In this document: positions 1 to 11,748 of the stretch, one piece after another
Layout of the letters: every line of letters starts with the position of its first letter
Position numbering within the stretch: position 1 is the stretch's first letter
Assembly: GCA_039566865.1 (NCBI GenBank)
Contig: CM076944.1
Location: 5,850,501 to 5,914,500, forward strand
Reading direction: 5' to 3'
DNA length: 64,000 nucleotides
Source: Aurelia coerulea
Lineage: Eukaryota; Cnidaria; Scyphozoa; Semaeostomeae; Ulmaridae
Notes under the pieces: model-generated
What the model was told of the DNA's origin: nothing
Seen by the model: only the letters and a program-made list of their open reading frames with translations
Databases searched by the model: none
Position numbers and translations under genes: made by a program

Positions 1-228
1 TCGAGTGTATATGGTCCTCATGAGTCGATAAGCAGAGGAAAATCAAAGCACGATAAGGCTATCATCAACTGCCAATACAGTATGGCCACATTTAGTACAA
101 ATGAAAGAAAAAATCGAACCAAGGGAGATCGGAGATCAACAGAAATGACAATCACAATGGAGAAAGTTTTTGATTCCGCAATAATGACAAGTCTATATCC
201 AAGATCACAGATTGATATCTATGTACAG
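1..228 (+). CDS. EXOSC4: Exosome subunit EXOSC4/RRP41, internal exon (5' partial)
   Basis: This exon encodes the middle of RRP41, an RNase PH-fold subunit of the six-member ring of the eukaryotic RNA exosome, which degrades and trims RNA 3' to 5' in nucleus and cytoplasm. Reading frame 1 is open from the window edge and gives VYGPHE, then NCQYSMATFS, RKSTEM-like and PRSQIDIYVQ, all diagnostic RRP41 segments in the right order. The in-frame ATG at 82 is internal, not the start: homology runs upstream of it without a break. The exon ends after CAG at 228 and is followed by a good donor (GTAAGA) in phase 0. About 50 N-terminal residues of the roughly 245-residue family protein must lie outside the window. 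In animals the ring subunits are structural rather than catalytic (family knowledge). Confidence 0.93.
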
Positions 229-359
229 GTAAGAGCTACTTGTTGTCAAAACAACATTGTTTTAATGGTAAGACATCCTGAAAACCTTTTGTTAAATGTG
301 AAGTCTGCCTGTATACCAGCTGTCCCAAAATGAAATATTGAATGAAACATCATTTAACT

Positions 360-565
360 GTGAATCACATGAAGGTGAAGGTGAAGTTGTGGTTTTTAGC
401 CCAAGTGCCAGGACCATGGAAATAGCTAAGTGCTAATCAAGTCTGTGTCCCCTTATCTTGTTGCTCAAGTGATGAGGTGCTATCTCATATCAAACCCTGT
501 CCACTTGCCTGTTACACAGCAGAGTCAATGGATTTCACCACTGTGCCACAACACTGTCAAACCAT
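360..565 (-). repeat. tRNA-derived SINE-like repeat, copy 1
   Basis: Read on the minus strand, it has a near-perfect RNA polymerase III A box (TGGCACAGTGG) and a degenerate B box about 45 bases downstream (GGGTTTGAT). The same A box, B box and downstream body recur at 57248-57440, also on the minus strand. Boundaries are approximate and no target duplication was identified. Confidence 0.6.
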
Positions 566-1741
566 CTCCATAACCTGGATATGAAGATTTGTTTTACTAA
601 AATCTGTCATACTGTTTAAAAGAATAGATTTGGGCAAGTTTACTACTTGGAACGTGTCTTTGAAATGAAATTTAAAAAGAGCTGCTATAATTTAGATCTT
701 TTTTAATTTGCAAACTGATGATACACCATTATGCTACAGATAACAGCAACAAACTTTTTGCCCAGATCCACTGCATTCCATTTGAGAATCTTTAACTAGT
801 CTATCTTTGGTAAGCTACCATTTTTAGCGCAATGTGGTAAGCCTCCATCAGGACCCAGGACAGGGCTCATTTTTAGGGGGGCAAAACTGCAAATTTGAAG
901 GCAAAACAATCTTTGGTAAGCCACCATCTTATACCATCTTTACCACCACTTACCTTCCCAGAAGTTGATCTAAGCAGTCAAAGATACAATGCATATATTT
1001 TTATATGTAATATAAGATTCCCACATTTTTCATTTTCCACCCCCAGAAGATTGCTAGCTTTTTTTATACTAAAGATTGATTAAAATGTTATCAAACTCAT
1101 TCTGTAGCATTTTTAATAGAATTTGAAGCAAAGAGAGCCTATATGTGCTCTACAACGCTTTAAAAGATCTGTGGAAACTAAATTTTTGCATACAAGTTTG
1201 CCTTTCTAAGCTTCCAGTCAGCAGTTTTTCTTTTTAAAGTTCTGAATTACTGGATCCAGCTTTCAAGCCTTTTGATAACGTCACAGCAACGAGGCTGACA
1301 GAAACATAAAGATGTTCTGAAAATAATGATGAGTTCAAAAATTTTCTCAGGAATTATGGCAAAGTACCTTTGGATCCCTTCGAGCAATTCATTTGGACGA
1401 AAAGGACGAAATATTTTACTCGATTAATTTGAAAGTTCTGTAAAGATTTGTCGCCTATTCTGTCTACATCTTAGATGGTTGGATATCTATATCGATTTCT
1501 TGCCCAAGGCCAGTAATGACTGACTTCTCTGTAGCCTTTACTTTTTCCCCAAGTCTATCTTACAGTTGACAAAATAGACTTGGGGCAAGTCTACTGTAGC
1601 CTGAACTTTACTTTATTCCAGTATTTCCAGTTATCTTATTTTCTAAATGCTTCTCGATCTTATGTAGTGATCTAAAATCGGATAGGACGTCCTTTACTAG
1701 CTCTTTTGTCAAGATGAAATAAAAGAACTGGTTTTCTAATT

Positions 1742-1989
1742 CTATCTTGATGTTGTTAAACTACTACTTCTTCTTCTTCTTGGTCTATATCTTTCGACGT
1801 TGGATGACACAGTAGCCCTCCACTTGTCTCTGTCCATTGCTATTTTTGTTGCCCATTCATACTGCATACCAATCCATTCCTTGATGTTGTCATACCAACT
1901 AATCATTGGGCGACCTCTGCCTCTCTTTCCATCTATATATCCTTCTAACAGCGTTCTGTCACCCATCGCAGAGGTGCCAATAGGGTGGC
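1742..1989 (-). pseudogene. LINE ORF2 C-terminal fragment
   Basis: The minus strand encodes the tail typical of one class of non-LTR retrotransposon ORF2: GKRGRGRPMISWYDNIKEW, then a W..M..DRDKWR segment, running into a GAA-rich 3' end. It is 5'-truncated: the frame runs upstream into an adjoining G-run repeat at 1990, which is unrelated sequence. It lies antisense in the EXOSC4 intron. Confidence 0.75.
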
Positions 1990-2080
1990 TCGGGGGGGGG
2001 GGGGTACGTAACATGTTCGGGGTACGGGTATGTGCCACCCATATGGGTGGGTTTTTCACTCATCTGCTGTGTCTGACTAT
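1990..2080. repeat. Fragment of the G-run inverted-repeat family
   Basis: A run of 13 G followed by GTACG and the subterminal phrase TACGGGTATGTGCC matches the left end of the complete element at 27131-27420. No matching C-run end follows, so this is a half element abutting the LINE fragment. Confidence 0.6.
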
Positions 2081-2289
2081 GGGATTATACTTCGTAGGAC
2101 CCCAAGGTCATTTTAAGATTTTCATGGCTTTCTGTTTATATTCTGTCTTTAATAAAATAGTCATGTAGTTAAAACAGACAATTAATCTTAATCTATAAAT
2201 TACAAGGTCTGCATTCCATAACAGTTGGAACAGTTTCAAAGAAACAAGGTGACTCAAAATACTTTTGTTCTATTCACGAACCCCCCATG

Positions 2290-3530
2290 TTCTAGTGACG
2301 TCAATGAAAGACAAATTAATACGACAGTAAGAACTTGAGATACCGAGATAGGATAATTTTATGTAATTTGGTTTGAAAATCATGGCGGCATTTTGTCGGA
2401 AATATTTCATAACAGTCACTTACGAAATAGGGAAGTTTTAGGGGTGAGTCATTTGTACCATTTGTACTTGTGACGTCAAAGAAAGATGAATTAATTTGAC
2501 ACTAAGAACTTAAGATACCAAGATGCGATAGTTAGTTAGTTTAGCTTGAAAATCACAGCGGTATTTTGTTTGAAACATTTCATAACATTCCTAAGACACA
2601 TACGTAACAAAAGAGAAAGGTTCTATACGTTGAGTCATTCATACCCCTGTGTATTTGTGATGTAAAAGCAAGGTAAATTAATGCAACATTAAGAACTTAA
2701 AATACCAAGATGCGATAGTAAGTTAATTTGGTTTGAAAATTGTAGCGGCATTTTATTGGAAACATTTCATGACAGTCCTAAGGCAAATACGTAACAAAAG
2801 AGAAAGATTCTATACGTTGAGTCATTCATACCCATGTGTATTTGTGATGTAAAAGCAAGGTAAATTAATGCAAAACTAAGAACTTAAAGGGGCTCCGTCG
2901 TCAAACAGTAAACAAATCCGTAAACTCGCACGTGTCGGGGATTATCCATTGTTCATCCATTGTTCTCTGCAGTTTGTTTGGTGGCTTCACCCAAGCCACC
3001 AAAAAGTGACCGTTAAAATTCCACTTATATCCGAGCAATCGTAGAAGATATGAATGTTTGGTTTGTTCCTTAGTGAAGTACAAGGATTGATGCCCAAACA
3101 GCAACTTTCATTTTGAAAAAATTACGAAAATCCTATGTGATATCACCTTTCAAAAAACTGCAAAAATCATCGTTTTGTTTACATTTTGACGACGGAGCCC
3201 CTTTAAGATACCAAGATGCGATAGTAAGTTAATTTGGTTTGAGCATTATAGCGGCATTTTATTGGAAACATTTCGTGACAGTCCTTAGACACGCGAGTAA
3301 CAACAGAGAGAAGGTTTAACCGTTGAGTCATTCATACCCTTACGTATACGTATTCATGACGTAAAAACAAGGTAAATTAATGCGAAACTGAAACATCCGA
3401 TAGGATAGTTTGCGTAATTAAGTTCGCGGATCATAACGGCATTCTGTCGGAAATATTTTCCTAACACTCATCAGAGCTTTAAGTAACAAAGCAGCGAAGT
3501 TTTGTAAAATGAGTCATTTACGTTAGCTTC
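2290..3530. repeat. Tandem array, about 5 units of 175-188 bp
   Basis: A unit beginning with TGACGTCA- or TGACGTAA-like sequence, then AATTAAT, AAGAACTTAAGATACC, GATGCGATAG and GGCATTTT, recurs with starts near 2298, 2471, 2656, 2838 and 3356. The spacing is about 180 bp once the 319-bp insertion and its duplication in unit 4 are removed. Units are clearly diverged. Confidence 0.85.
2888..3202. mobile_element. 315-bp TTAA-flanked inverted-repeat element
   Basis: The ends are AGGGGCTCCGTCGTCAAA and its reverse complement. It is flanked by TTAA on both sides (2884-2887, 3203-3206). It interrupts one unit of the tandem array; the neighbouring units show the uninterrupted site with a single TTAA. 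TTAA target choice is the hallmark of piggyBac-type transposition, so this is probably a non-autonomous piggyBac-like element. Confidence 0.85.
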
Positions 3531-4410
3531 TTCAAAAGAGCTTGAGAAAATAAAAAATCGGATGAAAGATATTGAACGAATACAGGGAATCACGTCGTAA
3601 TTCTACATTGTCAGCTGAAAACATTATCATCTGAGAACGCGATGAGACGCCCCCCGGCGGTTATTTCTTTTCCTTCGTTTTTCGGCCGCTCTTATTCGAA
3701 CCTCGTTTGAGGATTTAGCTCAAGCACCCAGAATTTATTTACAGAGCATCCTGAAAGTTGTTCGAACTATATACTCATGGTATAAGTCCCTCTAACTTTC
3801 GCTGTTGTTGTTGTTGTTGATATCGCTTCAGTTGAGGTCTGTTATAGCGACAAGTCTGCAGGGGGAGCGAAACAAGAGACTTTATTGGAATGAGTCTATT
3901 CGAACTACGGCTCAAGAGTTGATTGATGTTTACCTTGGCAATTGTTTTGAAGAAACTTCACCATCAAGCAGATAGAAATAAAAGAGTCCGCCCTGGTCTG
4001 GCATTGCCCCCGTAGCTGATTATGCATGTTGCTTATACATTTTGAAATTCACCTTCGCAATTTCGAAGACACGGTACAAGCAGGGGGGGTGGGTCTTCCA
4101 TAGTAAAGGTGCTTTGGGATGTGCTGCGATGAAGGTTATATTTTTTCAGACTTCTAGTCTAGCCAAGGGTATACTTTTTCGCAATTTTGATCCAGCCACG
4201 GTCTAGCCAAGGGTATCATATTTGACAATATTGGTCTAGGAACGATCAAAATTGGTCTAGCCAAGGGTACCATTTTCGTAAAAATTAGTCTAGCCGACGG
4301 TACCACTTTGAATATGCTCGCGGCAGACCCCTTCCCAAAATTTAGCCAAGAACCCCTCTTTCCTCCGTGGGTACAATGCACTAAAATTACCGGCTGCAGT
4401 TGTTACCATG

Positions 4411-5673
4411 CAGGGTGTTCAAAAGATATCCTGCTTGTGTGTCTGCTGTGGAGGATTTGCATTTTTAATTACCCCCATTTTACACAGTTGCACAGGATCG
4501 GCTTCAACTTGAAGCTTGAGACCTTTTTTGAGTCAATCTAACAAGTATGGTTGCTGATTTTACGTTACAAGAAAGTCAAAATTGGTGTTTGCTTTAATCA
4601 AAAGCAGCACTTCCTTCGTTCTCCAGCATTGTCAAAATCAAGTCAAAGTTTCAAAAGTTTTTCTACATTTATAAGAATGTGAATAGTGTTGTTTATTTGT
4701 AAAACGACGCTATTAAAATAGAAGCATATAAAAATGGCTCCGAGCCACAGCACAAGACTCAAACTGTCAATCAAATTTTAACCAATCACAACAAGCTATC
4801 TACCATTGCATGTGATCACTTTCACTGCAGCCTGGACGAGGCACACTTTCGGAGCTCACTTTCACGTGCCCAGTTAGAATGCAACTGCTGTGCGCATGTT
4901 CTGGTGTATCTATTTATGGAAAAGCGCCTGATCTATGAGGGGGGTTTTGGGGGTTACTAGAACCCGCAAACCCGGACCAAAATTAGCAAAAACCCGAAAA
5001 CCCTCAAGCAAAAAATTCGAAACCCGAAATTGCACTTCGGAACGCAAAATTTCAATTTTCGGTGATAATCTTCGACTATTTCCGACATTTTCGTTCTCAC
5101 TGACACTCTGTGCATCGTTTCAAGCATTCGGAAGCTGGTTTTTCGATCTCGGCTAACTAAAAGGGAATAAATGACTTCGAAAACCCGAAAACATTGGAAT
5201 TTTTGAAAGAAATTCCGAAACTCGAGCATCAAAATTGGCCAAACCCGCAACCCGTGGAGCATCTCAAAACCCGAAAACCCGCACGATTTAGACGTAAAAC
5301 CCGAAACCCGAGGGCTAAAATTGGTCAGACCCGCAACCCGTGAAACCCCAAAGCCCCCCTCATCTATGCTTCTATTCTTTTTAATCTTTTTAAAGTTTAG
5401 AAAACATGTGAATACAATGCTAGAACCATGTCTTTCATAATTTCCTTGATTTTGACATTGCTGGAGAACAGAGTAACTGCTTTCTTCGAAGCAACCACTT
5501 ATTTTGCCTTCCTCCGTCATAAATCAGCAACCACTAGTCAGATTGACTTAAACATGGTCTCAGATTTTACGTTGAAGCCTATCCTATGCACCTGTGTAAG
5601 ACTGAGGTGATTGAAGTTACAGCTCCTTCACAGCAGCCACACAAACGGGGCACACATTTTTCGAGACACCCTG
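4411..5673. mobile_element. Long-inverted-repeat element with CAGGGTGT ends
   Basis: The arms 4411-4700 and 5400-5673 are inverted copies of each other, sharing GGCTTCAAC, TTGAGTCAATCT and CTCCAGCA-type blocks, and they end in CAGGGTGTTC / CAGGGTGTCTC. A G-run element (4939-5361) sits between the arms. A half copy of the same family occurs at about 51530-51735. Confidence 0.65.
4939..5361. mobile_element. G-run element with 8-bp TSD, copy A
   Basis: It starts GGGGGGTTTTGG and ends in CCCCCCTC, with inverted copies of a CCCGAAACCCG-rich phrase inside. The flanks ATCTATGA and ATCTATGC match at 7 of 8 positions. The core is dense in iterated AACCCGAAA. Confidence 0.65.
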
Positions 5674-6099
5674 TAGTAGTCGAGACTGGGTTAGATATAC
5701 CAGTGCAGTCATCGCCTCTTTCTTACATTTGATAATTGAACACTTAGTTGAAATTATTCAATCAGAGAGCAGACCTGATCATTTTGAATAGTACAATGTT
5801 GACGTCGGCATTCTTTACTAGCCACTTAGGTCAGTCAGAACATCGGGAATTTTTATATATTTGAGTTTCAAATCAGTTTTAATGATTTTTCATCAAGAAA
5901 AATGGATCAACCACAAGATGTGAGAATATCGAATTTTAAACAAGAGTGTGCAACGAAGGACGAAACTAATATCACATTAGATAATTCCATAGCACAAGAA
6001 TTTAGCCACTGCGAAGATAAGGGAACCAACGTAATTGTGCAGCATTTATGAGGGTACGAAAGAATCTACTTTCAATTTTGCAGTTAAGTAGCCAGTGCG

Positions 6100-7385
6100 T
6101 TACAACATAGGCTCCAAATCTTTAAAAAGGCTGGTATAAAATTGAGTGACCTATTTCTTTGAACTGAATGACTTCAAAGAAACTTTAGCTATTTCTCTAT
6201 AATTCTACCTTTGGACTGTTCTGAAATCTTTAATATTGAAGAATTCAAAAAAAATTTCAAAAAGACTTTATCTTTTAACATACACCATTCAGGCCCATTT
6301 TCACCACCATTTTACTGACAAAAGTTTCCAGATTGTAATAAATTTAGGCTTGAAGACAGGTTTAATAGATATTCTAAGTATGATATAATCACTATCTTAT
6401 AGCACCCCTTTGCATCACGTTTTGCTGTCAGATTTTACAGTTTGTGTTGATGTTAACTGGGTATCAGATAATTTCTTTTCTTCGAAAACTTATTATTGTG
6501 AATACGTTCTAAACTGATAATGATTTTGTAAATACCCTTTGGAGCTAAGATGGCCTTTCGCTACATTCCCCACCTTCCAAGTTCGAACATTAAGAGCACC
6601 TAATCCCTTCAAAATTACCCAAGCAAGTGGCCTGCACAATGAAATTCACTGAAAACATGGCCGTTCTGCCCTACGCCAAATGCCATGCTAAGTGTGACTT
6701 GTTGTGGGTTGTATGTATGACAGGCTCCTTCTTGGAAGTTGATGTGATATATAATCCTGAATATTGTCCTTGACCGCAAGATGATTGTGTGCTCCCGAAA
6801 AAATGTTCGTCACGTTAACCCGAAAATGTCTTGCAGAGGTACATCTGATCTGGATTACGGGTTGTCGAGCATAGCTTCCAAATCTTTAACTTGGTGTGAA
6901 AATGTGGGTGTAAAATTATGTGATATATTTCCTCTGATTGAGTGGCTTGAAACAAACTTTAGTTACTTATCTTTAATTCTACCGTTGGACTTTTCAGAAG
7001 TTTTGAATGTTTTTCGAAATTTCAGCGTATGTTACATTTCAACGCATTTGAGGGTGTGACGTCATGAAATTTCTAAATGATGAACCAGAAAAGTGACGGA
7101 CTTTTGCTTGATACCATATTGTAGACATCCATAAACTATGGTTTCCTTCGAAATTATTTCATGTTGCTTCAAACAGTATATAAATTACGATGGTTTTAAT
7201 TTTTTTGAAAATTTTTCTTGAATTCTTGAAAAAGTAGAAAAACACTTTGATTCTGATAATATTGAAGATTTCAGAAAAGTCCAACGGTAGAATTATAGAG
7301 AAATAGCTCAAGTTCAGTTCAAAGAAATAAGTAACTGAATTTTACATCAGCCTTTTAAAGATTTGGAACCTATGCTGGGTTGTCG
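6100..7385. mobile_element. Long-inverted-repeat element family (copy 1)
   Basis: Phrases such as TTCCAAATCTTTAA, TGTAAAATT, CTACCGTTGGACTTTTC and its complement recur as 6100-6300 and 6865-7060 in direct orientation, with 7225-7385 inverted. The same family occurs at 22632-25172. No target duplication was resolved; this may be two partly overlapping copies. Confidence 0.55.
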
Positions 7386-8699
7386 TCATAAAGGTAGCAG
7401 CGTCATGTCATGCGCATTTTATAGCTGACAGCTTTTCGCTGCGAGCTGTTTTTGCGAGAGAGCTTTGATCTTGATTATCCTGAGTGACTAATGAAAACAT
7501 ATCTAGATTTAAAGTTTCTTGCAGATTTCGATAGGTTGTACAAAGTTTTGTAGGCTAATAAAAGCTTTTAAAACTTAAATCTTGAAGCTTGTTTGAACGG
7601 AAATACGGCGAACGGAGACACAGCGATTCATTTTAAAAATAGAACAAAAGAAGGCTGCGCGCATCAGCAGTAGACGGTTACGCTAAAGATGGCGGCAAGG
7701 ATCTTTTTACCAAGATGCATTGCGTTCGAATTACGAATCTTTAACCGGTCTATAGGAATTCCATTAAAAAACGTAATGCATCTTGGTAAAAAGTTTGCCT
7801 TTAACATAACTCCCTATCTTTTAACCTCCTAACTTAAAAAGCATTAATGCCATTGATTTTGCTTTAGCCGGCTTGCTCTTTTGAACAATTTTCAAAGCGA
7901 AACTTTAGCTACAAATTAGATCGGTTATTTTCTGAGGGCACATTATATGTGTTTTATTTGATGTATGATTCTGCAGCAAATAGATCATTTGGAATTTACA
8001 AGCAAGAAAAAAGTAAGCATTGGTAAAAATGGCGTAGTATAGCACATCTTTCAGACATTGTTGCGAAGAAAAACGCCCTGAATTCTAACGGTAGTGTTCT
8101 GCAGTGAAACCACAGAATAGATTGAAACACAGCACAAATGCAAATGACAAGATATGAGTAGAAAGTGGACGGTCCATTCAAACGTCTTATTTTGCTTGTG
8201 GCAATGTGTTGTGGTTATGAGGAAATGCTACTTATTATGTTAGTAACTGAGCAAGGATAAAAGAATATAGCTTATTTCCTATCAATGATCTTTTCCTCAA
8301 AGACGAAATTAAATGTTATTACGAATACTGACATTAACTCTCTGCTGATTTAGAGCTGTAAAATGAAAAAGTACAAACGTTGAATGAATATTTAGAATTA
8401 TTATATGAGACGATATTGCCCAGTGTTGTGATTTGTGCAACAAATTATCAGTTGTGTTTGCGCAGTCTTTATAACAAAGTGTAAGATATCCAAGCGTACA
8501 ACAGCACCTAGAGCAATTGTTATGTATCGTGCATCAACAAAATAATCATGATTATTCGCAAATTTCGCCAAATCTATGGCCAGATACATTGCAATATCAC
8601 TGAACACCGAAGCAAGTCTGAACAAGGCGTTTTAAGCTTACTAAACGCTTCATGCAGTATCATCGGAGAGCCTAACGGAGAAATGTTTAGAATATTGGA

Positions 8700-9570
8700 A
8701 ATTAGACTGCTTGGGTACAAGCTCAACCCCAGAAATTAATTTCTGGCATAAGAATATACCCAAAAATAATATTTCTTGGAACTGAGTAAAGAGTGGAACA
8801 TTTTTAGACTTGTTTAGACCTGCTTTGGTGTGCCAAGAGCTTCCACAAGTCTGTCCTAATTAAATGTAGATGAACGGAAATATTGGAGGACCAGGAGAGT
8901 ATGGCATCGATCTTCTTTTTTTTTATATATATTCAAGATAAAATTTTACAATACAATGATACCTCCTACTATACTCTCTAATTACAACTATACGACACTA
9001 CAGAGACGATACCAAGAGGAGCGAAGTGGCACGACTACCCCAAGGCCATAACATGAAACAAAAACAAGGACAATACCAGAACAGTATGTAAAGGGGTCAA
9101 AGAACAGAGCGAACAGCATGCAAACATTAAACTAATCTACAAGTCAGGACAGCCTGCAACCAAATAGTTTGAATTAAATGAAGAGCCTAAACAAGATTTC
9201 TTTCTTGGTTGCAAGCTACCCCCAAACTACTCGCTATTTAAACTAAAAAGGGACATTAAACAGATGGAGGGTTGGGATACGTAGGGTATTCATAAGAAAA
9301 TAGACAAGTTAATTAAGGTGTTCTGTTTCCAAAATAAACTTAATTGTTAAGTTCAAGATTAATGCATTTGCTTCCGAAGGCAGGCTTTCATCTCCGTATA
9401 GTAAAAACTGCAAAATGAAGATATGAAGATATTAGTCACCATCTCTTCCTTTACCATGAACAATAGGCAAGTGGCATATTCCACTCTTTACTCAGCTCTA
9501 TGAAATATCATTTTTGGGTTCTTATGCCAGAAATTAAGTTTTGGGGTTGATTTTTGTACCCAAGGCTAAT
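8700..9570. mobile_element. Inverted-repeat element carrying a LINE tail
   Basis: The arms 8700-8800 and 9475-9570 are inverted copies (TTGGGTACAA, then AATTTCTGGCATAAGAA, then AGAGTGGAA). Between them, 8925-9060 is a LINE 3' end on the minus strand, recognised because the same sequence occurs in the opposite orientation at 9600-9752. Confidence 0.6.
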
Positions 9571-9599
9571 TACCTCAATCCTAATTATACCAGAGTAGC

Positions 9600-9752
9600 C
9601 CGTTTCGTGTTTCGTGTTTTGAGATATTGGCCATGGGTAGTCATAGTCTTTCGCTCCCCATGGTATCGTACCTGTAGTGTCGTATAGTAATTAGAATTAG
9701 GTATAGTAGAATGTAAAGTATCTTGTAAAATTTAATATTTGAATATAAAAAA
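9600..9752 (+). mobile_element. 5'-truncated LINE 3' end with about 32-bp TSD
   Basis: This short insert ends in an A-rich tail and is bracketed by direct repeats of about 32 bp (9568-9599 and 9753-9785, beginning AATTACCTCAATCC) that differ at only a couple of positions. This is a textbook target-primed insertion. Its sequence matches the inverted copy at 8925-9060. Confidence 0.75.
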
Positions 9753-10176
9753 AATTACCTCAATCCTAATTGTACCAGAGTAGTCCCCCTGGGTAATTGT
9801 CACGAAACCTATACCTTCAAGCCAATCATATCTTACCACACGGAGCCAGCTGTTTAAGTTATTAGAAAGTCTTCACCAAACTTTAAGTACCCTGCCCGCA
9901 GGCTGTACCTGGCTCTAACTGTCTCAGGTATCGCTTTTGGTTGTGGTAGAAACGCCCTTTGCCCCGATTAATGAGATTAAGATCCTCGAGGGCGTGAACC
10001 AACCACTATTTACTCAGCGTTTGGAAGATTGCCCGATATTAGCTTCTTGTGACAAGTTTTCAGCTTGGGATCCAGGGTTTAGAGGCAAGGCCACTATGAA
10101 CGTGGGTTGAGCCACACTTATTTGGTGTCTGTCACACTTAACCAGTGAAATCATCCCAAGTACTCCAGGGTCTTGT

Positions 10177-10301
10177 TAGACTTATGACGATGAGTCCCTT
10201 GTATCCCTGCGGTAAACCTTGCTCAACATGCTCTGTTGACCGAAGCGCCATCTTGAAGTCAAAGAGCACAGGGAAACAAGGGACTCCAGGTCATAAGTCT
10301 A
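10177..10301. mobile_element. Short element with TAGACTTATGA ends
   Basis: It is a 125-bp near-palindrome whose ends share TAGACTTATGA, then GAGTCCCTTG, with the element at 11749-12308. No matching target duplication is visible. Related half copies are seen near 13150, 13465, 31085 and 50505. Confidence 0.6.
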
Positions 10302-10344
10302 AGAGCTGGTGTGTATCGTATCATGGTCATATTAACGTTTGCGT

Positions 10345-10545
10345 TGCGTGCGGGATGGCTCAGTGGTAGCGTACTTGACTACCAATCTGAGGGTTGGTGC
10401 TTCGATTCGACTTGTCACCCTGTCAAACCTGCTACGTAGAGTGAGGGGAGTCGCCAACTATCTGTAATTCCAGGCTAAAGGAATCGCGACGTGCGGTCAC
10501 ATCAAGAGGAAAAACCAGGACACTGCTTCGATAAGCTTAGCTTCT
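10345..10545 (+). repeat. tRNA-derived SINE-like sequence
   Basis: It starts GGGATGGCTCAGTGGTAGCG, which contains a perfect A box, and is followed about 45 bases on by a B-box-like TTCGATTCGA. There is no convincing acceptor stem or TTTT terminator, and unrelated body sequence continues, so a SINE head is likelier than a functional tRNA gene. Confidence 0.5.
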
Positions 10546-10768
10546 CAGTGTCCTGATAACTGCCGTTGAATGCTCGGTAGAAATATAGCTAAAACTTCAT
10601 TCGAAATTTTCTTGTTACAAATTTTCTCACTAGACTTACGACATGATTCCTTGTATTCGTTCAACATTTTAATCTGATTTTTCATATAGCCATCCAATTC
10701 AATGAGCGATGCTGAGACTTATGTAATGAGTCTATTTTATCGTCCCATTTTCTTTCATGTCATTTCAG

Positions 10769-11125
10769 GTATTACAATCTGACGGTGGCAATTTATCAGC
10801 ATGCATCAATGCTGCAACACTGGCATTAATCAATGCAGGAATACCAATGAAAGATTACGTAAGTGCTTGCATTGCAACGTATATCGACGAAACACCGCTC
10901 GTTGATTTGAATATGTTAGAAGAGAACTCAAATGCACCTAGACTTACTTTAGCCATGATGCCAAAACTCAACAATGTTGTTCTGTTTCAAACGGACTCAA
11001 GGCTTCATATGGAAGACTTAGAGAAGATTTTAGAGACTGCTAAAAAGGGTTGTAAAGATGTTTCTGTTATATTGCAAAGAACTATCAAGGATAGCATTTC
11101 AGAGCAGAGGCTGTGGATGACTTAA
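10769..11125 (+). CDS. EXOSC4: Exosome subunit EXOSC4/RRP41, terminal exon
   Basis: This is the last coding exon of the gene begun at 1-228. It starts just after a pyrimidine-rich acceptor ending TTTCAG at 10768, in phase 0, so IYVQ joins directly to VLQSDGGN, reproducing the family's IYVQVLQADGG block. It continues with CINAATLALINAGIPMKDYV (RNase PH second-domain core), then the acidic RLHMEDLEKILE segment, and ends in TAA after 118 codons, matching the usual C-terminal length. Together the two exons give 194 residues. The ATG at 10757 lies in the intron tail and is not a start. No canonical AATAAA was seen shortly downstream. Confidence 0.94.
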   Translation, partial: VLQSDGGNLSACINAATLALINAGIPMKDYVSACIATYIDETPLVDLNMLEENSNAPRLTLAMMPKLNNVVLFQTDSRLHMEDLEKILETAKKGCKDVSVILQRTIKDSISEQRLWMT

Positions 11126-11748
11126 GTTATATGTTATGTTGTCACTGACGCCCTAGCATTCGTTTCTTGTACTCGGGAAGCATTGTTTCGGAACCTATTC
11201 ATTAAGGGAATCTAAGCATATAAAAGCATTTGATAAAAATAGCCGTGCAAAGATAATAGGCCGTGACATGTGCCGCACCATATTTGGGTAACTTATCGTT
11301 GTCAACAGGAAATACCAATATGTGATTGGCTAGAGTTTGACCACAAGTGGCTTGGGCCGCTTTTATATGCTTACATTCTCTTTAACTTCGAATGTTTCCT
11401 GGTCGTTTCTTGCCTGACTTGTGTTTCCACTATCGGGTGTCCCGAAAAGCTTCACGAGCTAGATTACGTCTTGCTTCCAGAAAGCAAATGTTATGAACAC
11501 AAACAAGTTATCAGCATGTAGCTGAAAGGCTTAGCTATCGTTCAGGTGTTGTTTGGTCAGTGTTAGCTGCACTACCCTTATAAAAACAAGTTTCAAAAAC
11601 ATGGTAAGCCATTAATTTCTCGGACTTTCCTGTCCTTTTCCGATCCATATTTTGGAAGATGTGAAAAATTCGATTTCTGAATTTGTATAAGAGCACAAAA
11701 TTGGAACGAGGAGCACACATGAGTCATTTAGCAAGCACTAGATTTCCC

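Larger units (their letters stand above)
229..10768 (+). other. 10.5-kb EXOSC4 intron filled with repeats
   Basis: The phase-0 intron runs from the GTAAGA donor at 229 to the TTTCAG acceptor at 10768. No host coding exon was recognised within it. It holds SINE and LINE fragments, a tandem array, a TTAA element and several inverted-repeat elements listed separately. The stretches 580-1740, 3530-4400, 5675-6100 and 7390-8700 show no gene and only short hairpins, for example around 1535-1600 and 7690-7800. Confidence 0.85.

Noticed and set aside
4957..5520. 187-residue open frame on the minus strand
   Set aside because: Composed of the iterated CCCGAAA core of a G-run element.
10345..10417. Possible functional tRNA gene
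   Set aside because: The A box is perfect, but no acceptor stem pairs and no T-run terminator follows; SINE head preferred.
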